Positions 53,616-60,069 of a stretch of 60,069 nt of DNA are shown piece after piece. How positions within the stretch are numbered: the stretch's first letter is position 1; each line of letters starts with the position of its first letter. The translations under genes and the position numbers were made by a program. Origin of the DNA: Nitrosomonas sp. JL21 (lineage in GTDB: Bacteria; Pseudomonadota; Gammaproteobacteria; Burkholderiales; Nitrosomonadaceae); NCBI RefSeq assembly GCF_009833095.1, contig NZ_QRCB01000022.1:1-60069 (forward strand), given 5' to 3'. The notes beneath the pieces were generated by a model, which ran no database searches, was not told the origin of the DNA, and was given only the letters and a program-made list of their open reading frames with translations.

Positions 53616-53708
53616 ATGATGAAGAAGTTTCACAGGGAGATCATATCAATCATGGATTTGATTGTTTTATCGGTAATCATGTCGAGTGGGGTAGGGGGAA
53701 CGGGTTGA
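53616..53708 (+). CDS. Possible 30-residue membrane peptide
   Basis: ATG-ATG begins a 30-codon frame ending at TGA 53706-53708. AGGA lies 6-9 bases upstream. The peptide has a basic start (MMKKFHRE), then a hydrophobic run (IISIMDLIVLSVIM) and a Gly-rich end, as in small membrane peptides. Chance is not excluded. Confidence 0.25.
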   Translation: MMKKFHREIISIMDLIVLSVIMSSGVGGTG

Positions 53709-53770
53709 ATTCCCAATATACGAAATTTTCTCGATTGTATTGCTGTCTTTTCTTCTGCTGTTATCAGTTT

Positions 53771-53894
53771 TTACTCTTCCACGGTTTCAAACAATCTCAA
53801 TAGCTCTTGATTTTCTAATATTTCACTCATTTCATCGAGCTTAGCTGTTCGAATTTTAAAGGTTGGATTGTACAAGGTAGAGACAATGCGTCCG
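53771..53894 (-). pseudogene. Possible C-terminal gene remnant
   Basis: On the minus strand a frame reads LYNPTFKIRTAKLDEMSEIL and ends in ENQELLRLFETVEE at a stop at 53771-53773. It is protein-like and acidic but has no start in context, so it may be the tail of a lost gene. The family was not recognised. Confidence 0.25.
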
Positions 53895-54005
53895 TCGCAT
53901 CATGCCATGAAGCCTTCTTGTCGTTCGCACGAGGATACCGAAAAACATCTGGAATTGAACCTTTTGTTCTGTACGCTGGATTAACAGCAGGAAACAGGAG
54001 CGAAA

Positions 54006-55148
54006 ATGCGTAAAGGCGTGCTCCAAACCATTTTGATGACCAAATCTAATAAGAATAAAATCGAGGAAATGAATATTTCATCCATAAGCCAAGAACGCTT
54101 ACTCAATGCCAAGCTAGGCTACACTTCACGTAATTTATCGATCGAATCCGTAACCACGTTATTACATGGGGATGGCATTATCCCGGGTTCAGGAGATATC
54201 GCGCTGGCGAGAGTCACCGCCATAGGTCAACAACATGAGCTCGAACTGGCTCATGGCCGGCCTTCCGCATTATCCATCGGCGATGAAATCATTGTTTGTT
54301 TTGGACATTCCATGAATCCATTTGAATTTCAAGTGCCTGAGGATTTGCAATCCTGCCATTTGGTGGCCCCCGGTGGCATTGCCGCTTTGGTAAATGTTTC
54401 GCTTGCTAGTGCCCAAACGTTCACTACCATTCAACTAGTTGGTTTGCTTGCTGACGGTAATCAACGGTGTATCAATTTGAAAGACACTGCTTTGCCAAGA
54501 GTAGTTAGTCTGTTTCCTCATCCATTCACGATCGCGATCGTCGGTTCATCGATGAATACAATGAAAACAACCCTTGATCTCATTTGCAGCTTGACGCAGG
54601 CAGGATATCGCGTTGGGGGTGGCAAAGTGACCGGTATTGGATCAGGGCAGAATACATGGCTACTGACGGATGCCGGAGCAAAAATTGCACTCGATTTTAC
54701 TCATGCGGGTTTCCCGTCCACGGATCAGATTTTACCTGAGCAAGTCAATTTCATTCTCGAGACATTGATCACCCATTTGAGTGTGGCGAGAATGGATGTC
54801 ATCGTACTGGAAATATCCGATGACTTAGTGTGTCAAGAAACCACCTCCGTGCTTGATTCTAAAATATTTGCAAAAATCGTTGACGGTATAGTTTTTACAG
54901 CCAGTGATATGATGTATGCCCTCGCAGGGGTAGAGCTATTAAAACAGCATGGACTATCCGCTACCGCAATTGGCGGACGATTTGCTGAATCTGAATCGGC
55001 GAGCGCCGAAACCGCATCCGCTATTGGATTGCCAGTTCTGGATAAGGCATTACTCAGTCCGGAAAGAGTAATCGATATATTCCAGATTCCCGTCCAGATA
55101 CCTTGTCAAGAAAGTCAGTGCATGGGCAATGCATTAGGGAAACGCTGA
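54006..55148 (+). CDS. P-loop NTPase-like protein related to DUF1611
   Basis: A 380-residue soluble protein. The N-terminal half (about 35-170) is an all-beta-like region with LELAHGRPSALSIGDEIIVC and a PxxF motif. The C-terminal half starts with an unusual P-loop, IAIVGSSMNTMKTTLDLICS, then GYRVGGGKVTGIGSGQNTW and DAGAKIALDFTHAGFPST, as in DUF1611-type proteins. The second P-loop glycine is replaced by Met. Function unknown. GGAG precedes the start. The last two codons and the stop lie within an inverted-repeat element (55140 on), so the C-terminus may have been altered by its insertion. Confidence 0.65.
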   Translation: MRKGVLQTILMTKSNKNKIEEMNISSISQERLLNAKLGYTSRNLSIESVTTLLHGDGIIPGSGDIALARVTAIGQQHELELAHGRPSALSIGDEIIVCFGHSMNPFEFQVPEDLQSCHLVAPGGIAALVNVSLASAQTFTTIQLVGLLADGNQRCINLKDTALPRVVSLFPHPFTIAIVGSSMNTMKTTLDLICSLTQAGYRVGGGKVTGIGSGQNTWLLTDAGAKIALDFTHAGFPSTDQILPEQVNFILETLITHLSVARMDVIVLEISDDLVCQETTSVLDSKIFAKIVDGIVFTASDMMYALAGVELLKQHGLSATAIGGRFAESESASAETASAIGLPVLDKALLSPERVIDIFQIPVQIPCQESQCMGNALGKR

Positions 55149-55273
55149 TTAATTGCGCGAGGGAATCGCTTCGTTGTGCGGTGCACACTGTATTTCCTGT
55201 CTTGTTGAGTTACCCGGGTTTTCGCATTCCGTGCGCCTACGCTTCATTTCGTTCACATAATCAATCAGCGTTT
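55140..55273. repeat. MITE-like element, copy 2
   Basis: A 134-base block with ends AAACGCTGATTAATT and AATCAATCAGCGTTT (near-perfect inverted copies). It matches the element at 4651-4793 at the ends and in internal strings (GTTGTGCGGT, GTGCGCCTA). It supplies the final codons and stop of the upstream gene. Confidence 0.75.
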
Positions 55274-55417
55274 TTATAGTAACTCTGATGAAAGCAGCTA
55301 TCGAAGGTTAGGCAAAGCGAAGGCGGGTGAAGATGCTCAGTCGACGTGGGTATACATTGATACGCCCTGTACTCATGCAAACTTCATTGGATGATGAACG
55401 CATGGCTGACGAATTGA

Positions 55418-55801
55418 TCATCTTCCCATTCTGAACGCATGGTATTCCGATTCTTTAGAGAAATTGTCAAACACAAACAGTGGCTCAGGAATGGGAAAAG
55501 TGGGAATCCAAAACGTAACAAGATCGATTGCCCCGCTGGCGGTACGGCTGGCTGTGTGAACCAATCCCCACAGGATTCCCTCAGCAGTGCCTTCGAGAAT
55601 ATTTTCGTCCTTCTGATTCCATAAGCCGATATTTTTAGGCAATTCCATCCAACCGGTTGCAACGTTGACGACACCACTGAGGATTTTTGTCCCGGCTCGA
55701 TGCATATAAATATTGGCCGTTATTTCTTCACTCGCATAAACCTGGGATGCAAAGGGATGTAAAATCAATAAAATTGATATTATTTTGATCAGTCTGTTCA
55801 C
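55418..55801 (-). CDS. Exosortase system-associated protein, TIGR04073-like
   Basis: A 127-residue exported protein. The GTG start at 55801 is preceded by AGGA at 8 bases and begins a good signal peptide (IKIISILLILHPFASQVYA). The mature part (LSGVVNVATGWMELPKNIGL and a following GLVHTASRTASGAIDLVTFW) matches the TIGR04073 family, found in genomes with exosortase/PEP-CTERM systems. The frame is open further to 55852 by a TTG, which would bury the signal peptide. No exosortase or PEP-CTERM gene lies in the window. Function unknown. Confidence 0.7.
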   Translation of the reverse strand: MNRLIKIISILLILHPFASQVYASEEITANIYMHRAGTKILSGVVNVATGWMELPKNIGLWNQKDENILEGTAEGILWGLVHTASRTASGAIDLVTFWIPTFPIPEPLFVFDNFSKESEYHAFRMGR

Positions 55802-55865
55802 GACTAATATCCTAAAAAATGGAGGGGCAGAGGCAAATAAACTATCCAACACTGGTTGAACTACA

Positions 55866-56201
55866 TCACTCTTGCTTGCACTTGATGAATAAATTGCGAA
55901 TCACCATCGAGCCGGATTGGGTCAAGAACCCTATTGAGCCTGTTGACGTGCCGGCGCTGAATTCACGAATTGCAGCCGAAAAAGGAACGATATTGCCTTG
56001 TTGATTGAGCAAATAATAGCCACGCGCCCCGCAAACTTCGCCGGCTTTTTCCAGGCAATTGCTATAGTTCATTCCAGAACCGCTGCAATTGATGTTATAA
56101 CCTTTGGTTCCATCAGCCAAAAAGACCTCTCGGGACGACGGCGCCGCACATCCTTGAAGCACGGCAGCGCCAATAATAAAAATACAAAATATGCGGATCA
56201 T
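55866..56201 (-). CDS. Small lipoprotein, unknown function
   Basis: A 111-residue lipoprotein with signal MIRIFCIFIIGAAVLQGC, the lipidated Cys being residue 18. The mature part has a cysteine-rich core (YNINCSGSGMNYSNCLEKAG and EVCGARGYYLL) and ends in LFIKCKQE, a pattern seen in several small proteobacterial lipoproteins. It could form disulphides in the periplasm. It lies 64 bases upstream of the TIGR04073-like gene on the same strand. Confidence 0.7.
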   Translation of the reverse strand: MIRIFCIFIIGAAVLQGCAAPSSREVFLADGTKGYNINCSGSGMNYSNCLEKAGEVCGARGYYLLNQQGNIVPFSAAIREFSAGTSTGSIGFLTQSGSMVIRNLFIKCKQE

Positions 56202-56468
56202 ATTGATTCCTTCTGGTTAAAATTTGCGCAATAGACATCGCAATCACAATACAGCCGTTTCTTCGTCAATTTTATACCATAGATGGGTGAAAGTGCTTCT
56301 GAGTCATCCTTTTTATCGCCACTTATCGATAATATCGTTTAGTGAAAAGACATTTCCTATTGCATTTTTCGGAGAGGAATAAATTTCTCCCACTATGGCG
56401 CAGCGCATGAGATTGATTCAAAATGCATCATGTTCGCCCGTATCCGCATTATGGCAGGTTGATTATTG
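56202..56468. other. Divergent intergenic region
   Basis: About 270 bases separate two divergent small genes. No clear promoter, repeat or RNA is seen. Confidence 0.3.
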
Positions 56469-56729
56469 ATGGAATTTTTTCTTGTGAAATTCGTGTTGAT
56501 CGGCATTGTCATGGCCTTTGCCAATATGTGTAATACGCTTTATTTCAGAAATGTCGCCAAGAAAAAGGCGCACACGGCTGCATTTTGGTCGGCTATGCTT
56601 ATTCTGGTCAATGCAATCACCATTGTGCATTACGTCGAGGACCAGGTATATATACTGGCTGCATTGCTGGGGACCTACGGGGGTACCTTTTTCACGCTCA
56701 AGTGGGAACAGAAAAAGATGGAAAATTAA
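56469..56729 (+). CDS. Small membrane protein of unknown function
   Basis: An 86-residue protein with three hydrophobic segments: VKFVLIGIVMAFANMCNTLY, AAFWSAMLILVNAITIVHYV and VYILAALLGTYGGTFFTL. The end is basic (KWEQKKMEN). The frame also opens at a TTG at 56466, one codon earlier. No ribosome-binding site is evident and no family was recognised, but the regular hydrophobic pattern favours a real gene. It stands alone. Confidence 0.55.
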   Translation: MEFFLVKFVLIGIVMAFANMCNTLYFRNVAKKKAHTAAFWSAMLILVNAITIVHYVEDQVYILAALLGTYGGTFFTLKWEQKKMEN

Positions 56730-57294
56730 GTCCAAACGTAATTACAGTGTCAAATTCTCCATCAGAACTTTGGTCTAGGATGAGTAGGCTTTCAGAACAA
56801 AAGCTACTTAGCCTGATGAACTAAGATCAAGCTCAACATGTTTTTCTGCACCACCTAATAAGTCTTTTCCGATTCTTTTTCTGATCATCATTCACTCCCT
56901 TTTCCTACATATTTTTCCTACATATATCTAAGTACTTGCTCAGTTTTGCTAAGTAATTTCCTAGAAGAAAATAAGGATTTTGCCAATATTTATTTAGTTT
57001 TGGTAAATATATGATCTTAAGAGCTTCTAAGGGGAAATAAGTTATCAATTTGATATCAGTAATTTTGAAAAACAAATGACTGGGTTCAGTCATGGAATTG
57101 TTGGAAAAATTATTTTATATCTTTGATTCAGCCACTCTTTCCTCTGCGCTTATCACACTACCTACATCCGCATAGGTGGGGGCTATGACTACTCATAATA
57201 ATAAGTAGCTCGAAAAAACAACAATGAGTTAATTACCAACGTGGTTCTTTTATTACGCGGTGGAGGGGTTTTTTCTAAAGGAAGGAGAAGAGAG
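56730..57294. other. AT-rich non-coding region before the multicopper oxidase
   Basis: About 560 AT-rich bases with no gene. An imperfect dyad ACCTA-N8-TAGGT (57160-57177) lies about 120 bases upstream of the oxidase start and could be an operator. AT-rich DNA of this length beside an oxidase operon suggests a regulated promoter region. Confidence 0.35.
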
Positions 57295-59232
57295 ATGAGT
57301 AAGAAGATCATAAATCCAGTCAGTTCTAGTCGACACGAAACAGCAGTGTCTAGATACATGCAAGAAGTAAGGGAGATCGTAGCGGCTGATCTCAGTCGCC
57401 GGGATTTGCTGAAGATGGGATTGACTGCCAGCGCAGGCGGATTGGTATCCGTGGGCGGTAGCGCATTTTTTCCAAATTTGGCAGTGGCAGCGGCTTCCAA
57501 TATTCATATCAGTCCACCCTGTACTAAGCCATGGACTGATCCGTTGCCCATTCCAAAAGTATGTGTTCCCGTTGATGAATTCGAAGGCACAGATATCGAT
57601 AAGGATGGCTGCAAGAGCGTCATCACCCGCTTTAATCCAGGATGGGATGAATTCTGCGATTTCAAAGAAGCACGGGTTGAAACGCACCAGCGGTGGGAAG
57701 AATTTGGAGGTAACGCAGGAATTACCGCCAGGTATGAACTGATGGCCCGAGAGATCGATTGGAATTTCTATCCCAGTGCCGAGTATCCGAATTTCAATTC
57801 CAAAGTCTGGACATATACCGATTTGAACAGCGATGCGGTCGGCGTTCTGCGTATCAAAGCTCAATATGGTCATCCCATCATCATGCGCATGTATAACGCG
57901 TTGCCGAAGGATGGGAATGATAATCAGGGTTTTGGGATCAACCAGATTTCACCGCATTTACACAATGCGCATAATCCGCATACTTCGGATGGCGGTCCTA
58001 CGCGCTTTTACGACAGCGGTACCTGGTGGGATCACTGGTATCCCAATGTGCGCGCTGGTTTTGCCAGTACCCACAAGAATGGCACCACGCGCGATGGCTT
58101 GTGGTGTCAAGGAGATTGGCAGGAAACCCAGAGTACATTATGGTTTCACGATCATCGCTACGATTATACGGCGCAGAATGTATACAAAGGCTTAGCATCC
58201 TTTTACACCTTATTCAGTGATGACATCAAGCTGGATACCGACGACGAAACGACGGGTCTGCGCCTGCCCAGCGGCGAATACGACATTCCGATGCTGATTA
58301 CCGACAAATCCTTTGATACCACCGGCCAAATGTTCTGGGATCCATTCATGACCGAAGGCTTCCTGGGCGACCAGCAGACCGTGAATTTCAAGATCAAACC
58401 CAAGCTTTACGTCAAAAAACGTAAATACCGCTTTCGTTTCCTGAATGGCGGGCCTTCGCGTTTCGTTCAATTGTTCTGGAGCAATGGGAGCAGCTTCACG
58501 CGCATCGCCAACTGTGGCAATTTGCTGCCGAAGGCGCAAATCGTACCCAGCATTCGTCTGGGTGTTGCCGAGCGTGCCGACGTGATCGTTGATTTCAGTC
58601 AGTTGCCGCCTGGCACGGAGCTATATCTGGAAAATCGGCTGGAACAAATCAATGGCCAAGGCCCTACCGGCAAAATTCTAACTTCCAGCAATAAAACCAA
58701 ACTGCTGAAAATCATTGTGACCGATAATGCCGTGCAGGACGATAGCGCGCCCATGAACACATTAAAAACGCAAACCATGGTGCCGATGCCTTTGCCGTCC
58801 AAGAATCCGGCAGTCAAACAACGTACGTTCCGTTTTGGCAATCTCAATGGTGCCTGGACTGTCAATGATCAATTTTTCAATAAAGATGTGATCAGCGCAT
58901 ATCCAACCGAAGGCAAGGCCGAGGTATGGACTCTGAAATCGGGAGGCGGCTGGTCCCATCCCATTCACATCCATTTTGAGGAATTCCAGATCATCAGCCG
59001 CGACGGCGCTGCATCGAAAATGAACATCGAGGACAAATCGCGCAAGGATGTGGTGCGTATCGGACAAGCTTCGTGGAACACGAGCGGCTCGAGCGAGGTG
59101 AAATTGTATATGCAATTCCGTGATTGGCATGGTGATTATCCGATGCATTGTCACAATGTAGTCCATGAGGATCACGGCATGATGGTGCTGTTCAAGGTCG
59201 TTCCTTCGACTGATCCCAACGCCGGTAAATAA
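57295..59232 (+). CDS. Tat-exported multicopper oxidase
   Basis: A 645-residue oxidase. A twin-arginine signal lies at 34-52 (SRRDLLKMGLTASAGG). Four copper motifs are visible: HLHNAHNPHTSDGG, LWFHDHRYDYTAQNVYKGLA, HPIHIHFEEFQI, and DYPMHCHNVVHEDHGMMVLF, where the Cys and following His and Met are type 1 ligands. It is a three-domain CotA/FtsP-like laccase type. The substrate could be a metal ion or a phenolic; it cannot be told. The frame opens at 57241, but GGAGAAGAGAG directly precedes the ATG at 57295. A SCO-type copper chaperone gene follows after 28 bases. Confidence 0.92.
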   Translation: MSKKIINPVSSSRHETAVSRYMQEVREIVAADLSRRDLLKMGLTASAGGLVSVGGSAFFPNLAVAAASNIHISPPCTKPWTDPLPIPKVCVPVDEFEGTDIDKDGCKSVITRFNPGWDEFCDFKEARVETHQRWEEFGGNAGITARYELMAREIDWNFYPSAEYPNFNSKVWTYTDLNSDAVGVLRIKAQYGHPIIMRMYNALPKDGNDNQGFGINQISPHLHNAHNPHTSDGGPTRFYDSGTWWDHWYPNVRAGFASTHKNGTTRDGLWCQGDWQETQSTLWFHDHRYDYTAQNVYKGLASFYTLFSDDIKLDTDDETTGLRLPSGEYDIPMLITDKSFDTTGQMFWDPFMTEGFLGDQQTVNFKIKPKLYVKKRKYRFRFLNGGPSRFVQLFWSNGSSFTRIANCGNLLPKAQIVPSIRLGVAERADVIVDFSQLPPGTELYLENRLEQINGQGPTGKILTSSNKTKLLKIIVTDNAVQDDSAPMNTLKTQTMVPMPLPSKNPAVKQRTFRFGNLNGAWTVNDQFFNKDVISAYPTEGKAEVWTLKSGGGWSHPIHIHFEEFQIISRDGAASKMNIEDKSRKDVVRIGQASWNTSGSSEVKLYMQFRDWHGDYPMHCHNVVHEDHGMMVLFKVVPSTDPNAGK

Positions 59233-59260
59233 TTTGGCCATAGCTCAGGAGATTACTTCA

Positions 59261-59950
59261 ATGAATAAACGAGAATTTATCAAGGGTGTGGCTGGCGCCT
59301 CGATTGGCCTGGCTACATTGGGTTTGGGCGTAGCCACGATGGCCGCGAATGTACAACCGAGCAGCGAATCCGCAGTCAAGTCGCTCAGTAAATCGGAGCA
59401 GCGCCGCCGGGATCGTTTCCCGAACATGACGCTGCTTACTCACGAAGGCAGGCAAGTACGGTTTTACGACGATCTCATCAAAGATAAAGCTGTCTTCATC
59501 AATTTCATGTATGCCCGCTGCGGTGACATCTGTCCGGGTATGACGGTCAATTTGAAACGCCTGGAACATGAGTTTGGCGGTCGGGTTGGACGTGACATTT
59601 TTATGTACTCGATTACGTTGGAACCCGAACATGACACCTTGGCCATGCTGAAAGCGTATGCCAATACGTTCGAAGTCGGTCCCGGCTGGAAATTCTTGAC
59701 GGGAACCAAACAGGACATCGAGTTATTACGTAGAAAACTGGGATTTTACTATTCCGATCCTGAGCGGGATGGGAATAAAACGGAGCATACCGGAATGATC
59801 AAGTATGGAATCGAAGCTTTGGAACGATGGGGGACGAGTCCGGCTCTGGCCAATCCCAAAGCGATTGCTCAATATTTTTACTGGATGGAACCTAATGGAG
59901 CAAGGCCAGTACACGGGGCAGCGCTGAACGCGGTAACGCAGGCAAGTTAG
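59261..59950 (+). CDS. SCO1/SenC family copper chaperone
   Basis: A 229-residue thioredoxin-fold protein with the copper site Cys87-x-x-x-Cys91 in YARCGDICPGM and the distal His176 in KTEHTGMIKYG. The N-terminus has a KR-type Tat-like or Sec signal (MNKREFIKGVAGASIGLATL). SCO proteins load copper into oxidases. Its position directly behind the multicopper oxidase suggests it metallates that enzyme rather than cytochrome oxidase. AGGAG precedes the start at 59261; the frame is open from 59234. Confidence 0.93.
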   Translation: MNKREFIKGVAGASIGLATLGLGVATMAANVQPSSESAVKSLSKSEQRRRDRFPNMTLLTHEGRQVRFYDDLIKDKAVFINFMYARCGDICPGMTVNLKRLEHEFGGRVGRDIFMYSITLEPEHDTLAMLKAYANTFEVGPGWKFLTGTKQDIELLRRKLGFYYSDPERDGNKTEHTGMIKYGIEALERWGTSPALANPKAIAQYFYWMEPNGARPVHGAALNAVTQAS

Positions 59951-59961
59951 CAACAAAAAGT

Positions 59962-59986
59962 GATTGCCGACGAGATGATGGCAATC
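59962..59986 (+). terminator. Weak hairpin after the SCO gene
   Basis: GATTGCC (59962-59968) and GGCAATC (59980-59986) form a 7-bp stem with an 11-base loop 12 bases after the stop codon. No T run follows, so termination is uncertain. Confidence 0.4.
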
Positions 59987-60048
59987 TAATCAAACAAACA
60001 CGTCGAGTAACGATATTTTGTTGGCCCGCGTGCAATCAGCGCAGTTAG

Positions 60049-60069
60049 TACCCCGCTGCTTGCGGCGGG
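60049..60069. repeat. REP-like stem-loop cut by the window end
   Basis: TACCCCGCTGC-TT-GCGGCGGG is a GC-rich stem missing its last base at the window end. It resembles the stem-loop at 28452-28477 in its TACCCCGC start and GCGGGG-type end. Confidence 0.55.

Larger units (their letters stand above)
53323..54005. other. 680-base intergenic region
   Basis: This AT-rich stretch holds the upstream region of the porin (left) and of the P-loop gene (right), and two small frames listed separately. I see no RNA gene or clear repeat. Confidence 0.35.

Noticed and set aside
1..60069. CRISPR arrays, rRNA and tRNA genes
   Set aside because: Looked for regular direct repeats, cloverleaf-like and rRNA-like sequences by eye and saw none; a dedicated search could still find a missed tRNA.

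Overview
The window looks like a chromosomal segment of a betaproteobacterium, most likely a Nitrosomonas-type ammonia oxidiser. Support for this is moderate GC, a fis gene directly upstream of purH, a complete beta/gammaproteobacterial flgA-L cluster, AmgK/MurU cell-wall recycling, many c-type cytochrome, CopD, multicopper oxidase and SCO functions, an exosortase-associated protein and many decayed insertion sequences. The genus is an inference from gene content; no rRNA or other phylogenetic marker is present. I see no rRNA, tRNA or CRISPR array.

Layout. 1-7.0 kb holds a small membrane protein, a decayed FecI-like sigma gene, a GNAT acetyltransferase, the run dapF-DUF484-xerC, a terminal-inverted-repeat element, and the hslVU protease. 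7.2-9.3 kb, on the minus strand, carries a small exported protein, an Mth938-like protein, an orphan acyl carrier protein and flgA. 9.5-20 kb is the rod/hook operon flgBCDEFGHIJ followed by flgKL, with a good sigma-54 promoter before flgB and a sigma-28 promoter before flgK. 20-25.6 kb, on the minus strand, is the tightly packed dusB-fis-purH-purD run preceded by a UbiH-type hydroxylase. 25.8-27.3 kb encodes an exported ankyrin-repeat protein and a Sel1 lipoprotein.

27.3-31.7 kb is a mobile-element graveyard: three decayed IS5-type transposase remnants, two REP-like stem-loops, one intact IS110/IS1111-group element with a probable guide-RNA region, and a histidine-rich lipoprotein. 31.7-33.7 kb is a two-gene cassette of a UmuD/LexA-like peptidase and a DnaQ-GIY-YIG nuclease. 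33.9-39.1 kb has a GT25 glycosyltransferase, an RTX protein, a receiver-AraC regulator and a CopD/cytochrome c/thioredoxin-fold fusion. 39.4-42 kb has a short-chain dehydrogenase and a membrane-anchored pseudokinase. 42-49.7 kb is mostly housekeeping: GST, YifB, UbiK, AmgK-MurU-PepP and a semialdehyde dehydrogenase.

49.7-52.4 kb is a compact minus-strand ECF sigma, anti-sigma and subtilase operon. The periplasmic part of the anti-sigma factor resembles a subtilase propeptide, and this is the most interesting candidate system in the window. 52.5-56.8 kb carries a TorF-type porin, a P-loop protein of unknown role whose stop codon comes from a second copy of the inverted-repeat element, an exosortase-associated protein and small lipoprotein/membrane proteins. 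57.3-60 kb holds a Tat-exported multicopper oxidase followed by a SCO copper chaperone, and the window ends inside a REP-like stem-loop.
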